A stretch of DNA of 64,000 bases from Kitasatospora kifunensis (GCF_014203855.1 NZ_JACHJV010000003.1:186001-250000); one strand, 5' to 3'; positions 8,867-17,916 are shown, counted from the stretch's first letter. A program made the numbers and translations. Notes: generated from the sequence alone by a model not told the origin.

Positions 8867-9309
8867 GCGGAGGGCTGTTCGGCGCGCGTCCTGAGCGCGT
8901 CGAGTTCCTGCTGCCAGCCGCCGGTGTTGTCCTCGACCGCCTTGCCGCGCAGTTCCTCGGCTCCGGCCAGTGCCGCGAACCCGCTCTCGACCACGCGCAG
9001 CCGCGTCTTGCCGCCTTCCGGTGTCAGCGTGAACTCCACGAGGGTGCTGTTGTCCTCGCGCAGTTCTTCTCCGGGGAACGCGCTGGCCCAGCGGTAGGCC
9101 AGGTAGGTCGGCGGTTCGACCTTCTCCACGCGCACCGGGAAGTCGCCGTACTCCGGGTTCTTCGCCACCATCTCCTCGCCTTCCCTGGCCACGGTGCCGG
9201 GCAGGCTCGCCTTGTCGGCCACCCAGAAACCAGGCTCGGCCACCAGCGACCAGACCCGCTCCAGGGATGCCTCGATCAGGATTTCGCGTTCGATCCGGTC
9301 CTCGCCCAT
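8863..9309 (-). CDS. SRPBCC / AHSA1-like protein
   Basis: 148 residues from the ATG at 9309. EREILIEASLERVWSLVAEP is the first strand and helix of the START-like fold, then FTLTPEGGKTRLRVVESGF and a C-terminal helix NTGGWQQELDALR. The fold makes a hydrophobic pocket; the ligand is unknown. It is the first gene of a two-gene operon with the overlapping ArsR gene. A longer upstream frame exists but lacks family similarity, so the inner ATG (GAAAGGAGTCCCCTC before it) is preferred. Confidence 0.82.
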   Translation of the reverse strand: MGEDRIEREILIEASLERVWSLVAEPGFWVADKASLPGTVAREGEEMVAKNPEYGDFPVRVEKVEPPTYLAYRWASAFPGEELREDNSTLVEFTLTPEGGKTRLRVVESGFAALAGAEELRGKAVEDNTGGWQQELDALRTRAEQPSA

Positions 9310-9586
9310 GAGGGGACTCCTTTCATCGCCAGCCTTGGATACACGTCCAGAGTTGCGCATCGTTCCGTCGGGTGCAACCTGAGAGTTGCAGCTCGATCGG
9401 GTCCGCCGCCTCACTGTCGGCCGCGGGGCCCCAAGCACAGGTCACGAGCGCCAATGGAGGCATGCCGCCTGATCGCCGTGCCCGCTGCCCCCAGCAGATA
9501 CTAACCATTAAATGTGCCTTGACAGGTTAGATCGCCGATGCTTGACTCGGCCTTGTACCCGAACGGCAACCAGGGAGTTGGGTGAA
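9310..9586. promoter_or_regulatory. Divergent promoter region
   Basis: 277 nt between the SRPBCC-ArsR operon and the alpha/beta hydrolase. It contains a locally AT-rich stretch around 9498-9540 with TTGACA at 9519-9524, a plausible -35 box for the rightward hydrolase gene. I see no clear palindromic operator. Confidence 0.4.
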
Positions 9587-10450
9587 ATGGGCAAGGTGTC
9601 CTATCGATCGGTCGACGTCGACGGACTGAACGTCTTCTACCGGGAGTCCGGACCGCAGGACGGGCCCATCGTGCTGCTGCTGCACGGCTTCCCGAGCGCC
9701 GGCCACATGTTCCGCGACCTGATCCCGCTGCTCGCCGACCGGTACCGGGTCATCGCCCCCGACCTGCCGGGCTTCGGCCAGTCCGACATGCCCAGCCGCG
9801 ACGAGTTCGACTACACCTTCGACAACGTCGCCCGCGTGATCGACCGCTTCACCGAGGTCCTCGAACTGCAGCGGTTCGCCCTCTACGTCTTCGACTACGG
9901 TGCTCCGACCGGATTCCGTCTGGCGGCGGCGCATCCGGAGCGGATCGCGGCGATCATCTCCCAGAACGGCAACGCCTACGAGGAGGGACTGAGCGACGGC
10001 TGGGCGCCGATCCGCGCCTACTGGGAAGACCGCTGCGAGGCCAACCGAGAGGCGCTGCGCGCCTTCCTGGCCCCGGAGACCACCCTCTGGCAGTACACCC
10101 ACGGCACGGCCGACCCGGCGTCGGTCTCCCCGGACGGCTACAGCCTGGACAACCACTACCTGGCCCGGCCGGGCGCGGACGAGGTGCAGCTCGACCTGTT
10201 CGGCGACTACAAGACGAACGTCGAGCTCTACCCGGACTTCCAGAAGTACTTCCGTCAGCACTCCCCCGCGTTCCTGGCGGTCTGGGGCCGCAACGACCCC
10301 TTCTTCCTGCCGGCCGGCGCCGAGGCCTTCACCCGCGACAACCCCAAGGCCGAGGTACAGCTCCTGGACACCGGGCACTTCGCGCTGGAAACCCACGCCG
10401 ACGAGATCGCCGAGGCGATCCGCGAGTTCCTCGGGAAAGTCGAGTTCTAG
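9587..10450 (+). CDS. Alpha/beta hydrolase, haloalkane dehalogenase/epoxide hydrolase type
   Basis: 287 residues. LLLHGFPSAGHMF carries the oxyanion HGxP-type motif (residues about 28-40). APDLPGFGQSDMP follows. The nucleophile elbow is VFDYGAPTGF, with Asp instead of Ser, which is diagnostic of haloalkane dehalogenases, epoxide hydrolases and close relatives. The late acid lies near WGRNDPFF and the catalytic His in DTGHFALETH. The start at 9587 gives the family N-terminus; an upstream frame is not supported. Substrate unknown. Confidence 0.85.
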   Translation: MGKVSYRSVDVDGLNVFYRESGPQDGPIVLLLHGFPSAGHMFRDLIPLLADRYRVIAPDLPGFGQSDMPSRDEFDYTFDNVARVIDRFTEVLELQRFALYVFDYGAPTGFRLAAAHPERIAAIISQNGNAYEEGLSDGWAPIRAYWEDRCEANREALRAFLAPETTLWQYTHGTADPASVSPDGYSLDNHYLARPGADEVQLDLFGDYKTNVELYPDFQKYFRQHSPAFLAVWGRNDPFFLPAGAEAFTRDNPKAEVQLLDTGHFALETHADEIAEAIREFLGKVEF

Positions 10451-10584
10451 AACAGGCCTGCGCCCAGGGGCTCCTGGAGCGCGCCGAGTGGAACGCTCCA
10501 TGTTCTGAGACTCCTTCACAACCCAGCCGCACCGGCGTAGCCACATCCGCGTCATCGGCTCCCACAGCCAAGGAGTTGTCACCT

Positions 10585-11285
10585 ATGTCTTCGGACATCA
10601 CAGTCGTCCTCGTCCACGGCGCCTGGGCGGACGGTTCCAGCTGGCACAAGGTCATCAGCAGGCTCCAGGCCGCAGGCGTCCGTACCGTCGCGCGCCGCTG
10701 CCCCTGACGTCGCTCCAAGACGACGTCGCAGCACTGGAGCACACCCTCGAGCACGTGGCGGGGCCGGTCGTGCTGGCCGGACACGCCTATGCGGGCGCCG
10801 TCATCGGATCCACCGCGGCCCAGAACGTCCGGGCCCTGGTGTACGTCGCGGCGCTCGCACCGGATGAGGGTGAGACCGTCGGCGAGGTCTTCGGGCGCGG
10901 CACCCCGCATCCCAACGCGCCGGCGCTGACCCCGAACGAGCGCGGCTTCATATGGCTGCCCGACGAGGCGTTCCCCAACGCGTTCGCCCCGTTGGCCACC
11001 GCCGATGAGCAGGCCCTGCTGCGGGCGGTCCAGCGGCCGATCTCGGTCGCCTGTATCGCCGCTCCGGTCGGTCGGCCGCTCTGGAAGGACCGCCCCACCT
11101 GGTACCTGCTCGCCGAACAGGACCGCATGATCCCGGCCGAGAACCAGCGCTTCATGGCCGAGCGCATGAGCGCCTCGGTGCGGGCGCACGATGTGGACCA
11201 CACGCCGCTCGTGACGGCCCCGGACGTCGTCGCCGAGCTCCTCCTGGAGGTCGTGGGCCAGGTCGAGCGCACCCGCGCCGCCTGA
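10585..11285 (+). pseudogene. Alpha/beta hydrolase with a frameshift
   Basis: The ATG at 10585 opens TVVLVHGAWADGSSWHKVI, the normal start of an EstC/HNL-like alpha/beta hydrolase. A TGA is met at about codon 41. One base shift near 10695 restores APLPLTSLQDDVAALEHTL, and the rest is intact to 11285. At the nucleophile elbow the text is VLAGHAYAGAVIG, with Ala where Ser is expected. Relatives with GHAYAG exist to my recollection, so this residue alone is not proof of decay. A sequencing error could also produce the frameshift. Confidence 0.72.
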
Positions 11286-11385
11286 CCGCCGACGTCACCC
11301 TCCGTGCCGCCACCGGCCGTTGACACCGGCGCCGCAGTGGCACCGGCCCACCCGGGGCCAGCCGGGCTCAGTGGGTCATCCCGGA

Positions 11386-11955
11386 TCAGCCGGCGCGCAG
11401 ACCCTCCAGGAGCGCGGTCAGATAGCGCTGGGCGGTGTCGGTGCGGGCGGCGCCTACGCCGCCGTGGACGGTTGCGGCGTAGGCGATTCCGCACATCAGC
11501 GGGACCAGGTCGGCGGAGGCCAGGTCGCCGCGCACGACTCCGGCGTCACGGGCCCGGTCGAGCAGCCGTCCACCGAGCGACCACAGGCTCCGCTTCAGTT
11601 CGGTGGTGTGCGTCAGGGCATCCGTGGGCGCTGCGGTGACCGTGGACAGCGAGGCGTCGGTGACCTGCGCCTCGATGGTGCGGGCCAGGAAGCCGGCGAG
11701 GGCGCGCCAGGGATCGTCGTCGGCCAGCGCCTGCTCGCCGTGGGCGACGAGCAGCTCCAGGCTGCGGGTGGCGACGGTCTCCAGGAGCGCCTCGGCGCTC
11801 GGAAAGTGCCGGTAGACGGTGCCGACGCCCAGGCCGACGCGGCGGGCGACGTCGTTGAGCTGCAGCGGTACGCCCTCGTCCACGAGGTCCCGGGCAACGG
11901 CGACGATCTGTTCCCAGTTGCGGGCGGCGTCCTTGCGCAGAGGTGGGGTCGTCAT
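11386..11955 (-). CDS. TetR-family regulator
   Basis: 189 residues. WEQIVAVARDLVDEGVPLQ and then NDVARRVGLGVGTVYRHFPSAEALL form the HTH (residues about 14-52). The C-terminal half matches the SbtR-like TetR_C domain. It is divergent from the SDR gene at 12172; three copies of a GGAT-N5-ATCC element lie in between, one directly before its own start. Autoregulation and control of the SDR gene are therefore likely. Confidence 0.87.
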   Translation of the reverse strand: MTTPPLRKDAARNWEQIVAVARDLVDEGVPLQLNDVARRVGLGVGTVYRHFPSAEALLETVATRSLELLVAHGEQALADDDPWRALAGFLARTIEAQVTDASLSTVTAAPTDALTHTTELKRSLWSLGGRLLDRARDAGVVRGDLASADLVPLMCGIAYAATVHGGVGAARTDTAQRYLTALLEGLRAG

Positions 11956-11969
11956 CGGAGCAGTCTAAC

Positions 11970-12142
11970 TGGATAGCCCATCCGAATCGCACTCCGCAAC
12001 CGGCCGCGACTGCGCATCCGCACGCCGTCCACCGTGCTCGCGAAGCCGGCGAAGCCGCCCGCCGCCCGCCGCCCGCCACCCACTGCCAAGCGGATAGCCC
12101 ATCCACATCTGCTACGGTCAGACCAACCGGATAAGTCATCCG
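11970..12142. promoter_or_regulatory. Three-copy TetR operator (GGAT-N5-ATCC)
   Basis: Site 1, 11971-11983, GGATAGCCCATCC. Site 2, 12092-12104, GGATAGCCCATCC (identical). Site 3, 12128-12142, CGGATAAGTCATCCG, a 5-bp-arm palindrome. Site 1 is 16 nt upstream of the TetR start; sites 2 and 3 lie 30-80 nt upstream of the SDR start. The shared element in a divergent TetR/SDR intergenic region is good evidence for an operator. Confidence 0.75.
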
Positions 12143-12171
12143 CATATTCCGTACAGCTGGAAAGGTGTGCT

Positions 12172-13050
12172 ATGAAGCAGACAGCGCTGGTCACGGCGGG
12201 AACGGGCGGCATCGGGTGGGAAACGGCCCTGGGGCTGGCCGCGGCCGGCCTGGCGGTCACCGTGGTCGGGCGCAACGCCGAGCGCGGCGCCCGCGCGGTC
12301 GAACGGATCAACGCCACGGCACCGGCGCATCCCGCCCGGTTCATGGCCGCCGACCTCGCCTCGCTCAACGCGGTCCGCACGCTCGCGGATCGGATCGCCT
12401 CCGACGGCCCACTGACCGTCCTGGTCAACAACGTCGGGGCGATGTTCGCCGACCGACAGGACTCGGTCGACGGGATCGAGGCGACCTTCGCCGTCAACCA
12501 CCTCTCGCCGTACCTGCTGACCGAACTGCTGCTGCCCTCGCTGCGGGCCGGCGCGCCGAGCCGGATCGTGAACGTGACCTCGGCGTCGATCGGCGTCGCC
12601 AAGCGGACGTTCGACGCCGTCGAGCCGCCCGGCGGGTACTACGGCTTCCACTGGTACGGCCGCGCCAAGCTCGCCAACCTCGCCTACACGCTCGACCTGG
12701 CGGGCCGACTCGACGGCACGGGCGTCTCGGTCTTCGCCGCGGACCCCGGCGGCGCCGCGACCGACATGACCAACGGCACCCTGCGCGACCCCAGGATCGT
12801 CTCCCCCGGCCTGCGCCTGCTCTGGCCGCTCGTGCGACGGAAGTTCGAACGCTCGACCTCGGGCCCGGCCTCCGTGGCGGCCAAGCCCTCGATCTTCGCC
12901 GCGACCGACGACTCGCTGACCGGCCGGACCGGCATCGTCATCGGACCCCAGGCACACCCGATCACGCCCTTCCGCGCCGCAACCGATCCCCACATCGCCG
13001 AAGCCGTCCACCGCCTCAGTCGGCGCCTGGCACCGCTCATGGCCGCGTGA
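12172..13050 (+). CDS. Short-chain dehydrogenase/reductase (SDR)
   Basis: 292 residues. LVTAGTGGIGWETALGLAAAG is the Rossmann cofactor loop (TGxxxGIG type, here TAGTGGIG). NNVGAMF replaces the usual NNAG. Ser is in NVTSASIG and the catalytic pair is Y-x-x-x-K in WYGRAKLANL. It belongs to the retinol dehydrogenase/WWOX-like SDR group, NAD(P)-dependent with unknown substrate. ATG at 12172 has GGAAAGG upstream. It is controlled, by inference, by the divergent TetR. The next gene's GTG overlaps its stop. Confidence 0.87.
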   Translation: MKQTALVTAGTGGIGWETALGLAAAGLAVTVVGRNAERGARAVERINATAPAHPARFMAADLASLNAVRTLADRIASDGPLTVLVNNVGAMFADRQDSVDGIEATFAVNHLSPYLLTELLLPSLRAGAPSRIVNVTSASIGVAKRTFDAVEPPGGYYGFHWYGRAKLANLAYTLDLAGRLDGTGVSVFAADPGGAATDMTNGTLRDPRIVSPGLRLLWPLVRRKFERSTSGPASVAAKPSIFAATDDSLTGRTGIVIGPQAHPITPFRAATDPHIAEAVHRLSRRLAPLMAA

Positions 13051-13698
13051 CGGAACCTGGCAGAGTGCATCCGGGCCGGCCGCGCCGTTCTCCGACCTCG
13101 ACCTGACGGTTCGCCACCACAGACCAGGCAGCGGATCGCCGCCGTGGCATTGAGGCTGTTCGCCGAGCGCGGCTTCGACGCGGTGACGGTCAACGAGATC
13201 GCCGAAGCCGCCGAAGTGGCCAAGGCAACGCTGTTCACGTACTTCCCCACCAAGGAGTCCCTCGCACTCCAGGGTGTGGGCGAGGACGATCCGGCCGGGA
13301 TCGTCGCCCGGCGGCAACCGGGCGACTCCCCCCTCGTGGCGCTGCGGGCCCACTACCGCGCATTCGCCACCACGCAGACAGCACCTGCGAACCACGAGGC
13401 GCTGATCGCCCAGATACGCGTGATCCACGACAGCCCCACGCTCAGCACTGCCGCCAACAGCCTGCTCTACCAACAGCGTCAGGCGCTGGCCCGGGCCCTG
13501 GCCGAGCAGTACGGCGAGACCGCAGCCGCGCTCATGGCGGCTCAGATCGCCGCGTCCCTGCTCACCCTCCAGGAGTCCTAATTCCACCGCCTACTCGGCG
13601 GCGCATCGCCACAGGAAGCGGGCCGCGCCCTGGCCAAGGACGTCGAGCTCGCCTTCGACCTGCTGGAACACGGGCTCACTCACAAGACGGGGCACTGA
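13047..13698 (+). pseudogene. TetR-family regulator with frameshift and nonsense mutation
   Basis: A GTG at 13047 overlaps the SDR stop (GTGA) and opens TEPGRVHPGRPRRS, but this frame stops near 13107. From about 13115 another frame gives TRQRIAAVALRLFAERGFDA and EIAEAAEVAKATLFTYFPTK, a full TetR HTH. It continues to a TAA at 13579-13581. Beyond this stop the same frame goes on in family style as FHRLLGGASPQEAGRALAKD to TGA at 13696. So the gene has at least one N-terminal frameshift and one in-frame stop, probably from a Tyr codon. Confidence 0.8.
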
Positions 13699-13699
13699 C

Positions 13700-14641
13700 A
13701 TGCGCGCACGCGGCATCAACTACGACACCGGATTCCTCCCCGGCGACGCACTGTCCCGCAAGACCTTCCTCCCCGAAACGGTCCGCCACGACATGGCGGT
13801 GATCGCCGGTGAACTGCACTGTGACGCCGTGCGCATCTCCGGCCGCGATCCAGAACGGCTGAGCATCGCCGCGAAGGCCGCCGCCGATGCCGGCCTGGAA
13901 ATCTGGTTCGCGCCCTTCCCCGTGGACCTTCCCCCCAAGCAGGTGCTCGCGCTCTTCGCCGACTGCGCACAACGGGCCGAAGCCGTACGGCACAGCGGCG
14001 CCGAGGTCGTGTTCGTCACCGGATGCGAAATCAGCGTCTTCTGCAACGGCTTCCTCCCCGGGGCCACCTACACCGACCGCCTACACGCCATGGCAACCGC
14101 CGACATGGAATGGTGGGCCTCGCTCGGACCAGTACCCGAGCGTGTCAACGCCTTCCTCGCCGAAGCCGCCACAACAGTCCGAGCCCACTTCGGCGGACGG
14201 GTCAGCTACGCCTCCGGCCCCTGGGAGAGCGTCGACTGGCACCCCTTCGATCTGATCGGCATCGACGCCTACCGCGACGCCCACAACGCCGACACCTTCC
14301 GCACCGACCTGCGCGAGTACTTCCACCACGGCAAGCCCGTCGCCATCACCGAGTTCGGCACCTGCGCCTACCAAGGAGCGGGCGAACTCGGTGGCATGGC
14401 CTGGCAGCCGCCGCACGGAGCGATCCCGGACGAGGACGAACAGGTGCGCTACCTCGCCGAACTCACGGACATCTTCGAGGCCGAAGGAGTGGACACCGCA
14501 CTCTGGTTCTCCTTTGCCAACTACGACAAGCCCGGCCCGCGCGACATCGCCTCCTACGGCGTCGTCCGCATGCTCGACGACACCCGATGGGAACCCAAGA
14601 AGGTGTTCCGCACCATGGCGACCAGATACGAACGACGCTGA
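13700..14641 (+). CDS. Glycoside-hydrolase-like TIM-barrel protein
   Basis: 313 residues, start 1 nt after the preceding TGA. MRARGINYDTGFLPG opens it; HDMAVIAGELHCDAVRI, VVFVTGCEISVFCNGF and SVDWHPFDLIGIDAYRD follow. KPVAITEFGTCAYQGAGE places a Glu where clan GH-A glycosidases have the nucleophile, and GCEISVF a Glu at the acid/base position. Many actinobacterial homologues carry the misleading label 'abortive infection protein'. I infer a clan-A glycosidase-like barrel of unknown substrate; there is no signal peptide. Confidence 0.72.
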   Translation: MRARGINYDTGFLPGDALSRKTFLPETVRHDMAVIAGELHCDAVRISGRDPERLSIAAKAAADAGLEIWFAPFPVDLPPKQVLALFADCAQRAEAVRHSGAEVVFVTGCEISVFCNGFLPGATYTDRLHAMATADMEWWASLGPVPERVNAFLAEAATTVRAHFGGRVSYASGPWESVDWHPFDLIGIDAYRDAHNADTFRTDLREYFHHGKPVAITEFGTCAYQGAGELGGMAWQPPHGAIPDEDEQVRYLAELTDIFEAEGVDTALWFSFANYDKPGPRDIASYGVVRMLDDTRWEPKKVFRTMATRYERR

Positions 14642-14803
14642 CCCGCCAAGAGGCCACGGCACCCCAGGACGACGCAGCGTCACCGGGCGCACGGAAGCAC
14701 GATCCACTTCACGGAATCCGTGCCTGAACCCGTTCAGCCTGTCGACAACAGCCCGCTGTCCATGCCATGACCGTACGGGGCGGTTGTTATCATCAATGCA
14801 TCA

Positions 14804-14820
14804 ACTTCCTATTGGGAAGT
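14804..14820. promoter_or_regulatory. HxlR-type operator palindrome
   Basis: ACTTCCTATTGGGAAGT, 21 nt before the HxlR start codon. Arms ACTTCC/GGAAGT with a five-base spacer. The same 17-bp site (ACTTCCCAAAGGGAAGT) occurs at 20153-20169 upstream of an MDR reductase. Symmetric ACTT...AAGT sites fit known HxlR-family operators. Confidence 0.7.
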
Positions 14821-14841
14821 GTCCTGTTGAGGAGCTTGTCG

Positions 14842-15240
14842 ATGGCCACCAACTGCCTGACGGGGCAGCACACCCACCACGACGTCTACGCGGCCCAGTG
14901 CCCCTGCCGCGCCATGCTGGACCTGCTGGCGAACAAGTGGTCGGCCCTGGCCATCGGAGCCCTGGAAGAGGGCCCGCTGCGTTTCGGTGCCCTGCAGCGA
15001 CTTCTGCAGGGCGTCAGCCCCAAGGTGCTCACCCAGACGCTGCGGCGCCTGGAGGACGCGGGGCTCGTCGACCGCACCGTCTACCCCGCGGTGCCGCTGC
15101 ACGTGGAGTACGCCCTGACCGACCTCGGCCTCAGTGCGGCCGTGCCGCTGCGGCTGCTGCGCACCTGGGTCGAGGAGAACATCGACGACGTCACGAGTGT
15201 GCCGAGCCACCGGGAGACGGAGCCGTCGACGGCGAAGTAG
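14842..15240 (+). CDS. HxlR-family transcriptional regulator
   Basis: 132 residues from the ATG at 14842, with TTGAGGAG upstream. CPCRAMLDLLANKWSALAIG is the HxlR signature: a conserved Cys before helix 1 and the NKWSxLxIG segment (residues about 23-42). FGALQRLLQGVSPKVLTQTLRRL is the winged-HTH recognition region. Two Cys (CPC) could sense electrophiles or oxidants, as in related YodB/QorR proteins. The palindrome before the start suggests autoregulation, and the second copy suggests control of the reductase at 19059-20024. Confidence 0.88.
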   Translation: MATNCLTGQHTHHDVYAAQCPCRAMLDLLANKWSALAIGALEEGPLRFGALQRLLQGVSPKVLTQTLRRLEDAGLVDRTVYPAVPLHVEYALTDLGLSAAVPLRLLRTWVEENIDDVTSVPSHRETEPSTAK

Positions 15241-15390
15241 CCGCCGGCCGGACCGTCCGGGGCAGGCGCACACCTGAGGCCCGCCGACCAGGCCGCCGCG
15301 GCGGAACTCTTCGCCTGCACCAACCTGCCAGCGGGCCGGTGTCTGTACCGCGCCGGGTGCGCCCGCGGCGACGACGCGGGCGCCGAGTCG

Positions 15391-17472
15391 TCAGGCGGGC
15401 TGGACGGTGATGGTGCAGAGGCGCTTGGTGGCCCGGGTCAGGGCTACGTACAAGTCCCTTTCCCCGCCGGGGCGGGCCGTGATGATCTCCTCGGGGTTCA
15501 TGACGACGACCCCGTCGAATTCCAGGCCGCGTGCCTCGGACGCCGGCACGATGCGTGCGTGGTGAGCGATGCCCTGGGCCGTCAGCTCGCCCACCCTGGT
15601 GTCCGCGCAGATCACTCCCAGAAGCTCGCCCGGGTGCGCGGTGCTCTGGGCGCGGAGTTCCTGTACGACGACGGTGACCAACCCATCCTGAGGTGTCGTC
15701 ACGGTGCGAGGGCTCTCACCGCTTCGCAGTGACCGCGTGGGCTTCTGGTCCGGAGCGATCCGCGTGAGCAGGTCCCGCACGCTCTCCAGGATCCCCTGCG
15801 TGGTGCGGTAGCTGACGGTCAGGTTGTGCAGTTTGAACCGCGGTCCGACGTGGGGGCTCAGTGCTTCCTTCCAGTCGCGTGCCGTCGCGACCGGGCCTGC
15901 CTGGGCGAAGTCACCCACCAGCGTCATCGCCCTTGCCGGACAGCGGCGGACGATCATCCGCCACTGCATGGCGGTCAGTTCCTGCGCCTCGTCGACGACG
16001 ACGTGCCCGTACGTCCGCTCGGGAGGGCCGTCGACCAGGCTCGCCGCCTCGTCCAGCAACGGCACATCGGCATCGGTCCACGGGTCGTCCGGACCGCGCA
16101 GCAGAAAGGAGCGCTCCTGCGCGGTCAGGCGGGGCAGGTGCTCGGCGAGAGCGCCGGCGTTCGTCAGGAGCGCCTTCACGAGGTCACCGGGTACCAGCCG
16201 CGGCCACAACACCTCGACCGCTCGGTCGACGCCGGCGTCGGCGAGGAGATCGGCTCGGATGGCGTCCAGGTCCAGCTCGTGGACCGGACCCGAGTCGGCC
16301 GCACCTTCGACACGGCGCTGGGCGGCCCCCGTGAACCGGTCGAGGTCCAAGCCCGTCATGCTGGTGACATCGGCGTCGATCTGCTCCAGGACGTCGCCGA
16401 CGTCTCGTTGCATCGCGTCGGTGACGGCGTCGACCAAGAGCTCCCTGAACACCTGGCGCGCGGGGTTGTGCCCCGGTGCGGCTGCCACGGCGGCATCGCG
16501 TGCCGTGGCGACTTCCTCACCGGACAGGTGAACCAGTTCCTGCCCGACCCGCACGGTGAAGTCACCGGCGGGGGCTTGGTGGACGCGCAGCAGGCCGGCC
16601 AAGGCGTCGGCGAGGTCGCAGCCGCCCTTGAGACGCGCCGTATCGAACGGGTCCACCGCGTCCGTGGGCACTGCGGCCAGTTCCCGGCAGGTCGCCAGAA
16701 CGACGTCGTTCTCTCCGAGCGAGGGAAGGACCTGGGAGATGTAGTCGAGGAACCGGGCGTTCGGGCCCACCACCAGGACACCCTCCTGAGCGGCGCGCGG
16801 GAACGCGTACAGGACATAGGCCGCCCGGTGCAGGGCGACCACCGTCTTGCCGGTGCCGGGCCCGCCCTGCACCACGGTCACCCCGCGGTGGGCGGAGCGG
16901 ACGATCTCGTCCTGCTCGGCCTGCAGCGTCGCGACGGCCGCGTGCATCCTGCCGGTACGCCGTGCCGACAGAGCCTCGGTCAACGGGCCGTCCCCCACGA
17001 CGTCCTCGCCGGTCGGGGCGGACCCGTCCAGCAGTTCGTCGCTCACCGAGATGACCGTGCGCTCCTCGAGGCGCAGGTGCCGGCGCCGCCGCAGGTCCAT
17101 CGGGTGGACCGGTGTCGCCTCGTAGAAGGGCCGCGCCGCGTTCGCGCGCCAGTCCACGAGCAGAGGCAGGTCATCCTCCTCCCCGTGCAGTCCGATCCGC
17201 CCGATGCGCAGGGCCGTGCCATCCGTCCAGTCGATGCGCCCGAAGACCAGCCCCTTTTCGGCGCCCTCCAGCCGACCGATTTCCTTGGCCAGACGCTCGG
17301 CGGCGATTTCTCTCTCGTGTGCCTCACCGGCGCTGTCCGCCGGGGCCTTCAGCACACTCGCTCGGTGTACTCGCGCCTCGGAAAGCCGCTCGGTGAGGAA
17401 CTCGTACAAGGAGGACACATAATCCCGCTCCGATTCAACCGCACGCACAGCGGGACCATTCATTTTCGACAA
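15391..17472 (-). CDS. HelD/HelR-like RNA polymerase-associated ATPase
   Basis: About 690 residues. N-terminal coiled coil ERDYVSSLYEFLTERLSEAR, then DWRANAARPFYEATP, a Walker A VVQGGPGTGKTVVALHRAAY at about 200-220, and VVDEAQELTAMQWRMI (motif II), DFAQAGP, VSYRTTQGI and C-terminal VALTRATKRL. This is the superfamily-1-like HelD architecture. Known: actinobacterial class II HelD (HelR) binds RNA polymerase, recycles stalled complexes and can protect against rifamycins. I chose the TTG at 17472, 7 nt after AAGGAG; ATG at 17463 is the alternative but 16 nt from that site. I did not find a clear rifamycin-associated promoter palindrome upstream. Confidence 0.85.
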   Translation of the reverse strand: MSKMNGPAVRAVESERDYVSSLYEFLTERLSEARVHRASVLKAPADSAGEAHEREIAAERLAKEIGRLEGAEKGLVFGRIDWTDGTALRIGRIGLHGEEDDLPLLVDWRANAARPFYEATPVHPMDLRRRRHLRLEERTVISVSDELLDGSAPTGEDVVGDGPLTEALSARRTGRMHAAVATLQAEQDEIVRSAHRGVTVVQGGPGTGKTVVALHRAAYVLYAFPRAAQEGVLVVGPNARFLDYISQVLPSLGENDVVLATCRELAAVPTDAVDPFDTARLKGGCDLADALAGLLRVHQAPAGDFTVRVGQELVHLSGEEVATARDAAVAAAPGHNPARQVFRELLVDAVTDAMQRDVGDVLEQIDADVTSMTGLDLDRFTGAAQRRVEGAADSGPVHELDLDAIRADLLADAGVDRAVEVLWPRLVPGDLVKALLTNAGALAEHLPRLTAQERSFLLRGPDDPWTDADVPLLDEAASLVDGPPERTYGHVVVDEAQELTAMQWRMIVRRCPARAMTLVGDFAQAGPVATARDWKEALSPHVGPRFKLHNLTVSYRTTQGILESVRDLLTRIAPDQKPTRSLRSGESPRTVTTPQDGLVTVVVQELRAQSTAHPGELLGVICADTRVGELTAQGIAHHARIVPASEARGLEFDGVVVMNPEEIITARPGGERDLYVALTRATKRLCTITVQPA

Positions 17473-17500
17473 CAGGGGGCTCCTTAACAGGGGGCTCCTT
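17471..17500. repeat. Perfect 15-bp tandem duplication covering the HelD ribosome site
   Basis: AACAGGGGGCTCCTT occurs twice without a gap (17471-17485, 17486-17500). On the minus strand each copy contains AAGGAG, so the HelD-like gene has two consecutive Shine-Dalgarno sites, one well spaced for TTG 17472. Confidence 0.85.
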
Positions 17501-17872
17501 CGGTTCGAGCCACACCATACGGTCAAAGTTCCCTGAAGATAAGTCTTGACTTACTTGGTGAAGCCGTGGCCCTACGCCTGAATCCATGACGGCTGACCGC
17601 ACGGCGTATCGTGCATTCCACCGTTCCGTATATCGCTCATTGCGCTCCCGATGCCCGCCTGCCTTATGGGCGAGCCCGCCCTTGGATGCCGGCGATGTTT
17701 TTCCGTACTGGGGAAACAGAATGGGTTAAGCCCTTGACCGGTCCACCACTGCCCGACCCGTGCCGACAGCCCCATCTCAGGACCGCAGCACCGCGCCGCC
17801 CTCGGTCGCGGCCGACCCAGAGAACAGATCGGTGAACTCTCACCCCGTTCGCCGCCGCGACGCCCGGGGACC

Positions 17873-17916
17873 GGGTCAGATTGTCCAGGCCCGTCCGTGC
17901 CTGGACAATCTGACCC
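17873..17916. terminator. 18-bp perfect hairpin
   Basis: GGGTCAGATTGTCCAGGC (17873-17890) and its exact complement (17899-17916) are separated by an 8-nt loop. There is no T-run, so it may be a strong structure-only terminator for the leftward genes ending at 18048, or an inverted repeat left by a mobile element. A smaller hairpin CTTTGA-N5-TCAAAG lies about 50 nt to the right. The rest of 17501-18047 shows no convincing gene. Confidence 0.6.

Noticed and set aside
12136..13587. 483-codon frame opposite the SDR and TetR genes
   Set aside because: Shadow frame of two well-identified genes.
17526..17620. Possible rifamycin-associated element before the HelD-like gene
   Set aside because: I could not find the expected long GC-rich palindrome; only weak AT-rich symmetry is present.
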